64,000 bases of DNA from Paraburkholderia agricolaris (GTDB lineage Bacteria; Pseudomonadota; Gammaproteobacteria; Burkholderiales; Burkholderiaceae). The stretch is taken from contig NZ_QPER01000001.1 of assembly GCF_009455635.1 (NCBI RefSeq), positions 3,410,001 to 3,474,000 of the forward strand, read 5' to 3'. Both the position numbers and the translations under genes were made by a program. The first letter of the stretch is position 1. Every line of letters begins with the position of its first letter. The notes beneath the pieces are model-generated. The model did not search any database, was not told where the DNA came from, and worked only from the letters and a program-made list of their open reading frames with translations. Shown in pieces: positions 33,160 through 39,939 of this stretch.

Positions 33160-33921
33160 GTGAGTTACAAGCGCGGCTTGGCCGTTGTTTTCGGATGTGC
33201 GATCGCGGCCCTGGTGTCGTTCGCCGCGACGTATCCGCGCTTTTATCCGAGCCCGTCGTCGCCCACCAGCGCGCCTGCCGCAAACGGCAACGCGACCGCC
33301 AAGGCGCCCGCACCCACCCTCGCCGTCGAACTGCCTGGCCTGCCCGGCAGCAAGAGCCCAATGGCATGGTCCCGTCTGAGTGCGGCCGACCACGTCGCGC
33401 TCGCACCGTTCGCCGGCCAATGGGATTCCTTCAGCGAAGAACGCAAGCGAAAATGGATCAAGATCGCTTCGCGTTACCCGAAGTTGTCGCCTGATGCACA
33501 AAAACGCCTGCATGACCGAATGACCGAATGGGTGCGTATGACCCCCGATCAGCGGCGCGTTGCACGCGAAAACTACCAGGTGTCGAAAGAATTGCCGCGC
33601 GAAACCCGTCAGAACGCCTGGAAGGCTTATCAGCAATTGCCGGAAGAGCAGAAGGAGCGGCTCGCGGCGAGCGAGCGCAAGCGGCGGCCGAGCGTAGTGA
33701 GCGCGCCGCCGTCCGGCAAGACCGAGATCAAGGGCCTGGATCGCCTCGTCAATGCCCGCGAGCACGAGGCGAGCGGCGCCGCAGCGGCGAGTGCCGCGGC
33801 TGCCGCCGCGCTGCCGAGCCCGGCCACCACGCCGGCGATTCCGGCTGCGGGCAGCTTCGTGCCCGCCATCCCGGTGCCGGTTTCGCCGTCCGAGGCGCCG
33901 TCGATCTTCAACGGCTCCTGA
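33160..33921 (+). CDS. DUF3106-family protein
   Basis: This 253-residue protein starts with GTG at 33160, with GGGAG upstream. A hydrophobic N-terminal segment (LAVVFGCAIAALVSFAATY) acts as a signal or anchor. The central part (about 70-170) is rich in Trp, Arg and Lys with repeated motifs such as WDSFSEERKRKWIKIASRYPKLSPDAQKRLHDRM (residues ~90-125, given in parts) typical of DUF3106. The C-terminal ~60 residues are Ala/Pro-rich. It is probably exported and co-transcribed with the sigma factor. Its function is not known. Confidence 0.75.
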   Translation: MSYKRGLAVVFGCAIAALVSFAATYPRFYPSPSSPTSAPAANGNATAKAPAPTLAVELPGLPGSKSPMAWSRLSAADHVALAPFAGQWDSFSEERKRKWIKIASRYPKLSPDAQKRLHDRMTEWVRMTPDQRRVARENYQVSKELPRETRQNAWKAYQQLPEEQKERLAASERKRRPSVVSAPPSGKTEIKGLDRLVNAREHEASGAAAASAAAAAALPSPATTPAIPAAGSFVPAIPVPVSPSEAPSIFNGS

Positions 33922-33934
33922 GCGGAGCCCGACC

Positions 33935-34456
33935 GTGTCCCAGCCGCTCGCCACCTCGACACTGCCCGCCGCTTCGTCCGGCAACCCGCCCACGGTTCGC
34001 CGGCGCCTGGCCACGCTGCTCTACGAAGCCGTGATCCTGTTCGGCGTCGTGTTCATTGCGGGTTATCTGTTCAGTACCTTGACGCAACAGCGCAACGGTC
34101 TCACCCATCACAATCTGCTCGCTGCCTGGATCGGCCTCGTAGTCGGCCTGTATTTCGTCTGGTTCTGGACCCACAGCGGCCAGACGCTGCCGATGAAAAC
34201 GTGGCACTTGCGCGTTGTCGGCGCTAACGGCGCGCCGCTATCCACCGGCCGCGCGATCGCTCGTTACGTGCTGGCGTGGCTGTGGTTTTTGCCGCCCCTC
34301 GCACTGCACCCGTTGCTGGGCCTCACCGTGCCGCAGACCCTGCTGATCGCCGCGCTCTGGTTCGTACTGTGGGCCGCCACCGGCCGCTTAGATCCGCAGC
34401 GTCAATTCCTGCACGACCGCCTCGCCGGCACCCGCGTCATTAGCGTCGCAAACTGA
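33935..34456 (+). CDS. RDD-family membrane protein
   Basis: This 173-residue protein starts at GTG 33935 with GGAG nearby. It holds three or four hydrophobic helices in the RDD layout, with an arginine near helix 1 (RRRLATLLYEAVIL), the conserved HSGQTLPMKTWHLRVV loop and the C-terminal QFLHDRLAGTRVI. The family is of poorly known function; some members are linked to ion transport. It closes the sigma-factor operon. Confidence 0.8.
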   Translation: MSQPLATSTLPAASSGNPPTVRRRLATLLYEAVILFGVVFIAGYLFSTLTQQRNGLTHHNLLAAWIGLVVGLYFVWFWTHSGQTLPMKTWHLRVVGANGAPLSTGRAIARYVLAWLWFLPPLALHPLLGLTVPQTLLIAALWFVLWAATGRLDPQRQFLHDRLAGTRVISVAN

Positions 34457-34582
34457 CCACGCTGCCGCACCCGCGGTACGCGTTTGCTTTACCGGACTTG
34501 CCGGCCGGCATCGCCCTCCTCCGAGCACCGCCGCTCCGCCGCCGTCTCCTTCTCCCGACACAGTAATAAGAACTTCTCGTGA

Positions 34583-34600
34583 CTGTCACGGCGCGGTCAC
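34583..34600 (+). promoter_or_regulatory. PHO-box-like direct repeat (CTGTCAC-N4-CGGTCAC)
   Basis: Two 7-bp half sites with an 11-bp period match the PhoB consensus CTGTCAT-N4-CTGTCAT: the first fits fully if the last base may be C or T, and the second has one further mismatch (G for T at position 2). It ends 44 bp upstream of the phosphoesterase start, a normal distance for a PhoB-activated promoter. The -10 region (near 34611-34618) is weak, as expected for an activated promoter. Confidence 0.6.
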
Positions 34601-34644
34601 GCGCGACTGGCGCAATACGGGCACCGCAACTCGACGCGTGAGCC

Positions 34645-35586
34645 ATGGACCCCAAAACGTCCGCGACTTCCCTGTTCCGCCAGACCGGCCCGAGCGTCGA
34701 CCCTGTCGCGTTCCGCCCGGAACCCAACCCCAGTCACGGACGACCGCTGCCTGTGCCATCGCTGCCCCTCGACGCGCAAGCCGGCCATCAAGACGACGAA
34801 CACGGCGAGCCGCATCGCTATCGCACCATCTGGCTGTCCGACATCCATCTCGGCTCGAGCGGTTGCCAGGCGCCGTATCTGCTGGACTTCCTGCGGCACA
34901 ACGAGTCGGAATACCTGTACCTGGTGGGCGACATCATCGACGGCTGGCAGTTGAAAAAAGGCTGGTACTGGCCGCAGGCGCACAACGACGTCGTACAGAA
35001 AATCCTGCGCAAAGCGCGCAAAGGCACCCAGGTCATCTACGTGCCAGGCAATCACGACGAAGCCGCGCGTCAGTTCTGCGACCTCGCGTTCGGCGACATC
35101 CACGTGCGCGGCGAAGCATTCCACACGACGCTCGCCGGCAAACGCCTCTGGATCGTGCACGGCGATCTGTTCGACGGCGTGATCCAGCACGCCAAATGGC
35201 TCGCCTATCTCGGCGACACGCTCTACACGATGATCCTGATCCTGAACCGCTGGTTCAACCGGATCCGCAGCCGGCTCGGCTTCCCGTACTGGTCGCTGTC
35301 GCAATACCTGAAACATCAGGTGAAGAACGCGGTGAATTTCATCTCGTCATTCGAGCGCGTGATGACCGACGAAGCACGCCGCCGCGGTTGCGACGGGGTG
35401 GTGTGCGGACATATTCACAAAGCCGAAATCCGCGAAATCGACGGTGTGCTGTATTGCAACGACGGCGATTGGGTCGAGAGCCTGTCGGCACTCGTCGAGA
35501 CGTACGAAGGCGAACTCAAGGTGATCTACTGGACTGTGATGCGCGCCCCGGAAGTCGGCGTGCAAAAAGCCCGGGCGACCGCGTAG
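34645..35586 (+). CDS. Metallophosphoesterase, COG2908 (LpxH/PlcP-like)
   Basis: This 313-residue calcineurin-type phosphoesterase has all the dinuclear metal motifs: Asp66 and His68 (SDIHLG), Asp96 (GDIIDGW), Asn136 and His137 (GNHDE), His172 (HGD) and His256/His258 (GHIHKAE). The first ~55 residues are a proline-rich extension. Automated names for this group are often UDP-2,3-diacylglucosamine diphosphatase. The neighbouring GT4 glycosyltransferase, the dgkA gene and the PHO-box-like repeat fit the phospholipase PlcP better. Activity is inferred. Confidence 0.8.
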   Translation: MDPKTSATSLFRQTGPSVDPVAFRPEPNPSHGRPLPVPSLPLDAQAGHQDDEHGEPHRYRTIWLSDIHLGSSGCQAPYLLDFLRHNESEYLYLVGDIIDGWQLKKGWYWPQAHNDVVQKILRKARKGTQVIYVPGNHDEAARQFCDLAFGDIHVRGEAFHTTLAGKRLWIVHGDLFDGVIQHAKWLAYLGDTLYTMILILNRWFNRIRSRLGFPYWSLSQYLKHQVKNAVNFISSFERVMTDEARRRGCDGVVCGHIHKAEIREIDGVLYCNDGDWVESLSALVETYEGELKVIYWTVMRAPEVGVQKARATA

Positions 35587-35616
35587 TCCCTCTCCACTTC
35601 TATTGGGCCGAAACCG

Positions 35617-36648
35617 ATGAAGATCATGATCGTCACCGATGCATGGGAACCGCAGGTCAATGGCGTCGTGCGTACGCTGAAAAACACCACGCGCGAGCTC
35701 ACCGCACTCGGCCACCGCGTCGACTTGCTGACACCGCTCGAATTCAAGACGATTCCGTGCCCGACCTATCCTGAGATTCGCCTGTCCCTGCTGCCGCGCC
35801 GCAAGCTCCATCAGCGCATTGACGAATTCGCGCCCGACGCGCTGCACATCGCCACCGAAGGCCCGCTCGGCATGGCCGCACGCGCCTACGCGATCAAACA
35901 CAAGCTGCCGTTCACGACGGCCTATCACACGCGCTTTCCCGAATATGTGCAGGCGCGTTTCGGCATTCCGCTCGGGGTGACCTACAAGTTTCTGCACTGG
36001 TTCCACAAGGCGTCGCTGGCCGTGATGGCGCCCACGCCGGTAGTCAAGGCCGATCTCGAAAAATTTGGCTTCACCAACGTGGTGCTATGGACCCGCGGCG
36101 TCGACCTCGACATTTTTCACCAGATGGACTCGAAGGTGCTCAACACCGCGCGGCCGATCTTTCTGTATGTGGGACGGGTAGCGGTCGAGAAGAACGTCGA
36201 GGCGTTTCTCAAGCTCGATCTGCCCGGTTCGAAGTGGGTCGCGGGTGAAGGCCCCGCACTCGCCGAGCTGAAATCGCGCTATCCGCAGGCGAACTACCTG
36301 GGCGTCCTGACGCAAGCCGAGTTGGCCAAGGTCTACGCCGCCGCCGACGTCTTCGTGTTCCCGAGCCGCACCGATACCTTCGGGCTCGTGCTGCTTGAAG
36401 CGCTGGCTTGCGGCACGCCGGTCGCGGCCTATCCGGTGACCGGCCCGATCGATGTGCTCGGTGACGGCGGCGCGGGCGCCATGCACGAAGACTTGCGCGA
36501 AGCCTGCCTCGAAGCATTGAAGATCGAGCGCAGCCATGCGCGTGCGTGGGCCGAACGTTTCTCGTGGGCCGCGGCGTCAGAGCAGTTCGCGGCTCATCTG
36601 AAGCCGCTGCCGCGCACGTCATATAGCGAGGAAAGCGCCGCCGCATGA
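35617..36648 (+). CDS. GT4-family glycosyltransferase (possible diacylglycerol glycosyltransferase)
   Basis: This 343-residue GT-B retaining glycosyltransferase starts MKIMIVTDAWEPQVNGVVRTL. The N-terminal acceptor domain includes HIATEGPLGMAARAYA and FTTAYHTRFPEYVQ; the C-terminal nucleotide-sugar domain includes LYVGRVAVEKNVEAFL and the E-X7-E-like motif FPSRTDTFGLVLLEALACGTPV. It lacks membrane helices and is probably peripheral. It starts 30 bp after the phosphoesterase and overlaps dgkA by four bases. Family members transfer mannose or hexuronic acid to lipids; here diacylglycerol is a plausible acceptor. Confidence 0.8.
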   Translation: MKIMIVTDAWEPQVNGVVRTLKNTTRELTALGHRVDLLTPLEFKTIPCPTYPEIRLSLLPRRKLHQRIDEFAPDALHIATEGPLGMAARAYAIKHKLPFTTAYHTRFPEYVQARFGIPLGVTYKFLHWFHKASLAVMAPTPVVKADLEKFGFTNVVLWTRGVDLDIFHQMDSKVLNTARPIFLYVGRVAVEKNVEAFLKLDLPGSKWVAGEGPALAELKSRYPQANYLGVLTQAELAKVYAAADVFVFPSRTDTFGLVLLEALACGTPVAAYPVTGPIDVLGDGGAGAMHEDLREACLEALKIERSHARAWAERFSWAAASEQFAAHLKPLPRTSYSEESAAA

Positions 36649-37310
36649 AGCGGCGCGCCGAGCCGCTTATGCCAACCCGACACTCCAACGCAGCACGCAC
36701 GTCGAACGGCGCGTTGCGCGCTGTCAAAAACGATACCGGCGCCGCCAGCGTCGAGCCGTTCGAAGACGTGAGCGAGCACGCCGCGCCGAATCATGCCCAA
36801 CACGCGAACGGTTTTCGCGGCATGAACGGCGCGGGTCCCGAGGGCTCAGAGCAGCTCGATAACGAGCCTCACCACGAGCCGCTCAGTCCCGACGATCCGT
36901 TCGCCCCGCTCCCCTTCAATCCGTACAAGGGCAATCGCGGCCTGACCCGCGCGTGGCACGCGATGAAAAATTCGCTGGCCGGGTTCCGCGTGGCGATCCG
37001 CGAGGAAAGCGCGTTTCGCCAGGAGCTCACGCTCGCTGCGATCCTGATTCCGTGCGGCGTGCTGGTGCCGGTCGATCCGGTTTCGCGCGTGTTGCTGCTC
37101 GGCTCGGTGCTCCTGGTGCTGATCGTCGAGTTGCTGAATTCGAGCGTCGAGGCTGCCATCGACCGGATTTCACTCGAGCGCCACGAGTTATCGCGCCGCG
37201 CCAAGGATCTCGGCAGCGCGGCGGTGATGGTCGCGCTCGGCATGTGTCTGATGACATGGGGGCTGATCGTCGGGCCGCTGATCGTGCACTGGATCAAAGC
37301 GTGGCTATGA
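36645..37310 (+). CDS. dgkA: Diacylglycerol kinase with N-terminal extension
   Basis: This small membrane kinase phosphorylates diacylglycerol to phosphatidic acid (221 residues). The catalytic membrane core lies at residues ~100-221: three hydrophobic helices with the DgkA signatures AIREESAFRQELTLAAI and ELLNSSVEAAIDRISLERHELSRRAKDLGSAAVM (given as family blocks). The first ~95 residues are a hydrophilic, disordered-looking extension not found in the ~122-residue E. coli enzyme. Internal ATGs at codons 9 and 60 are alternatives. The ATG overlaps the glycosyltransferase stop. Confidence 0.9.
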   Translation: MKRRAEPLMPTRHSNAARTSNGALRAVKNDTGAASVEPFEDVSEHAAPNHAQHANGFRGMNGAGPEGSEQLDNEPHHEPLSPDDPFAPLPFNPYKGNRGLTRAWHAMKNSLAGFRVAIREESAFRQELTLAAILIPCGVLVPVDPVSRVLLLGSVLLVLIVELLNSSVEAAIDRISLERHELSRRAKDLGSAAVMVALGMCLMTWGLIVGPLIVHWIKAWL

Positions 37311-37364
37311 GGGTGACGGCAGCCCCATCCGCCGCCCCAAAGAATGAAAACCCTGAGTATCCGC

Positions 37365-37391
37365 TTGGTATTAGAACGGTCGGTTTATAAT
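37365..37391 (+). promoter_or_regulatory. Promoter of the TetR gene with an overlapping inverted repeat
   Basis: A perfect -10 TATAAT is at 37386-37391. TTGGTA and the offset GCTTGG are candidate -35 sequences. GTCGG and CCGAC (about 37379-37400) form an inverted repeat with 12 bp between the arms that covers the -10, so TetR binding here would repress its own promoter. It lies 120 bp upstream of the TetR start. Confidence 0.5.
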
Positions 37392-37510
37392 CGTCCGACA
37401 GCCCCACGGAAAATCGCTGGGGCGCTCAATATACCAACCGCGTCCGGGTGGATCACGCTAGAGCGGCAAGCCGCCACGCGCCCAGCCCGGCGTAACCAGG
37501 GCCGGACGAC

Positions 37511-38236
37511 ATGGAAGCCAAACCTCCCCGCCGCACCCGCGAACGGATCCTCGAACTGTCGTTGAAACTGTTCAACGAAATCGGCGAGCCGAACGTCACG
37601 ACCACGACGATCGCCGAGGAAATGGAAATCAGTCCAGGCAACCTGTACTACCACTTCCGCAACAAAGACGACATCATCAACAGCATCTTCAGCCAGTTCG
37701 AGCAGGAGATCGAAAAGCGTCTGCGCTTTCCCGACGACCACCGCGCCACGATCGACGAGATGTGGTCGTATCTGCAGTACATGGTCGATTTCACCTGGCG
37801 CTATCGTTTCCTGTATCGTGATCTGAACGATCTGCTGGCGCGCAACCGTACGCTCGAAACGCATTTCAAGCAGATCATCAGCCACAAGGTGCGCTTCGCG
37901 AGCCAGTTCTGCGAGCAACTCGTGGCGGACGGCGAAATGGTCGCCACGCCCGAAGAACTGCAGGTGATCGCCACCAATATCGGCGTGATCGCCACGTACT
38001 GGCTGTCGTATCAGTTCGTGATGAACCCGCGCAAGTACAACGAGCAGGAAACCATTCGCGCCGAACTGCATCAGGTGAGTGTGCAGATCGTGTCGCTGAT
38101 GGCGCCTTATCTGCGTGGCCGCTCGCGGCAGATTTTCGACGATCTCGTGTCAGGCAAGCTGCCCAAGCGCGAGTTCTACGACTACCTGCCGCCGAAAGAA
38201 GGCGCCGCGCCCCGTAACGAACCGAAGGACGTTTGA
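37511..38236 (+). CDS. TetR-family transcriptional regulator
   Basis: This 241-residue regulator has an N-terminal helix-turn-helix (RTRERILELSLKLFNEIGE, then TTTIAEEMEISPGNLYYHFRNKDDI at residues ~30-55). The C-terminal ligand-binding domain is all-helical. An inverted repeat overlapping the gene's own -10 fits autorepression. The LOG-family gene follows within 3 bp, so the two are probably one operon. The inducing ligand cannot be read from sequence. Confidence 0.88.
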   Translation: MEAKPPRRTRERILELSLKLFNEIGEPNVTTTTIAEEMEISPGNLYYHFRNKDDIINSIFSQFEQEIEKRLRFPDDHRATIDEMWSYLQYMVDFTWRYRFLYRDLNDLLARNRTLETHFKQIISHKVRFASQFCEQLVADGEMVATPEELQVIATNIGVIATYWLSYQFVMNPRKYNEQETIRAELHQVSVQIVSLMAPYLRGRSRQIFDDLVSGKLPKREFYDYLPPKEGAAPRNEPKDV

Positions 38237-38238
38237 GT

Positions 38239-38823
38239 ATGAAGTCGGTGTGTGTGTATTGCGGCTCCTCCGACGGAGCCAGACCGTTGTACGCCGAAGC
38301 CGCGCGCGCCTTTGGCCGCGCGCTGGTGCAGGCCGATCTCGCGCTGGTCTATGGCGGCGGCAAGGTCGGCCTGATGGGCGTGATCGCCGATACGGTGATG
38401 GCCGAAGGCGGTCGTGCAATCGGCGTGATTCCCGAGTTGCTGGTCAACAAGGAAGTCGGCCATAACGGTTTGACGGAATTGCATGTCGTACCCGATATGC
38501 ATCATCGCAAGAAGATGATGGCCGACCTGTCCGACGCGTTCGTCGCGATGCCGGGCGGTGCGGGCACGCTCGAAGAACTGTTCGAGGTCTATACGTGGGC
38601 GCAACTCGGCTACCACCAGAAGCCGGTGGCACTGCTGAATATCGACGGCTTCTACGATCCGCTGATCGCGCTGCTCAAACACACGGTAGACGAAGGCTTC
38701 ATGCGGCAGACCTATTTCGACATCCTGCAAAGGGACGCCGACCCGGTCGCGCTGATCGACAAGCTGCAACGCTATCAGCCACCTGCCAGCGACAAATGGG
38801 CGATTAAACGCGACGCTGTCTGA
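38239..38823 (+). CDS. LOG-family nucleotide phosphoribohydrolase
   Basis: This 194-residue Lonely Guy homologue would release free base from cytokinin or purine riboside 5'-monophosphate. The Rossmann-like motif GGGKVGLMGVIADTV, the catalytic PGGAGTLEELFEVYTWAQLG and conserved CVYCGSS are present. The ATG at 38239 is preferred to the TTG at 38233, which overlaps the TetR stop. In bacteria the true substrate is often AMP-like; cytokinin production is possible but unproven. Confidence 0.9.
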   Translation: MKSVCVYCGSSDGARPLYAEAARAFGRALVQADLALVYGGGKVGLMGVIADTVMAEGGRAIGVIPELLVNKEVGHNGLTELHVVPDMHHRKKMMADLSDAFVAMPGGAGTLEELFEVYTWAQLGYHQKPVALLNIDGFYDPLIALLKHTVDEGFMRQTYFDILQRDADPVALIDKLQRYQPPASDKWAIKRDAV

Positions 38824-38919
38824 GCGCCGCGCAGCACGCCTGTTCGACGCCCTCTTTCACCCCGCTGAACAAAACCGGCCGCACACTCCCGCGGCCCCCA
38901 CCCGAGCGATGAGGTTGCG

Positions 38920-39666
38920 ATGACGAAAGCCGTTCTGATCACCGGTGGCAGCCGCGGCATTGGCCGCGCAACCGCGCGTTTGCTGGGCGCGCAGGGCTGG
39001 TCGGTGGGCGTGAACTATGCGCAAAACCTCGCGGCGGCGCGGGAAACCGTTGCCGATGTGGAACGCGCCGGTGGTCAGGCGCTCGCGATTGCCGGCGACG
39101 TCGCCAGCGAAACCGATGTGATCGCGATGTTCGACGCGCTCGAGCAGAAGTTCGGCCGGCTCGATGCACTCGTCAATAATGCCGGCATCGTCGCGCCGTC
39201 AAGCCAGCTTGCGGACATGGAGCTGGCGCGCCTGAAGCGTATGTTCGACGTCAACGTGCTCGGCGCCTACCTATGCGCACGCGAAGCCGCGCGCCGCATG
39301 TCGACCGCCCGTGGCGGCGCCGGGGGCGTGATCGTGAACATCTCGTCGGCGGCTGCACGTTTAGGCTCACCGAACGAATACATCGACTATGCCGGCTCGA
39401 AAGGCGCAGTCGACACCCTGACAATTGGTCTCGCCAAAGAACTCGGCCCGCAGGGTGTGCGCGTGAACGCGGTGCGCCCCGGCCTGATCGATACCGACAT
39501 CCACGCCAGCGGCGGCAAACCCGAGCGCGCCGCCCAGCTCGGCGCGACCACGCCGCTCGGCCGCCCCGGCAGCGCCAACGAGGTTGCCGAGTCGATCGTC
39601 TGGTTGTTGAGCGACGCCGCCTCGTACGTGACGGGCGCACTGCTCGACGTCACCGGCGGCCGCTGA
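38920..39666 (+). CDS. Short-chain dehydrogenase/reductase (SDR)
   Basis: This 248-residue classical SDR has the cofactor motif TGGSRGIG at residues 8-15, NNAG at about 87-90, the catalytic serine in VNISSAA, and the Tyr-X3-Lys pair in YAGSKGAVD. The C-terminal ALLDVTGGR is typical. It is closest in appearance to glucose 1-dehydrogenase or FabG-like reductases. The substrate is unknown. Confidence 0.9.
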   Translation: MTKAVLITGGSRGIGRATARLLGAQGWSVGVNYAQNLAAARETVADVERAGGQALAIAGDVASETDVIAMFDALEQKFGRLDALVNNAGIVAPSSQLADMELARLKRMFDVNVLGAYLCAREAARRMSTARGGAGGVIVNISSAAARLGSPNEYIDYAGSKGAVDTLTIGLAKELGPQGVRVNAVRPGLIDTDIHASGGKPERAAQLGATTPLGRPGSANEVAESIVWLLSDAASYVTGALLDVTGGR

Positions 39667-39708
39667 GCGGCCCCGCAGCCGCCCCTGAGCTGCCCCTCTT
39701 CCGTTTGC

Positions 39709-39737
39709 GCGGCCAGCGGGTTTCCGCGGCCGCTTTT
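39709..39737 (+). terminator. Probable terminator after the SDR gene
   Basis: GCGGCC and GGCCGC pair around a 13-nt loop and are followed by TTTTCCC, 43 bp past the SDR stop. Confidence 0.5.
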
Positions 39738-39939
39738 CCCTTCCCGCCCCCTATTCCCCTCGATTTGGCGAGGAATCGGCGCGATCTGTTCGATTGACCG
39801 CCATATTCTTCGCTTTTTCTGTAATCGTTCGTAACAAAGTGGGTCTACAATCGCAGCATTCGCATGCAACCGCATGCGGCGTGCAGCTAGACCACAAGCC
39901 CGCGGCCAATGTCGCCGCATAGGGCAATCAGAGATTCTC

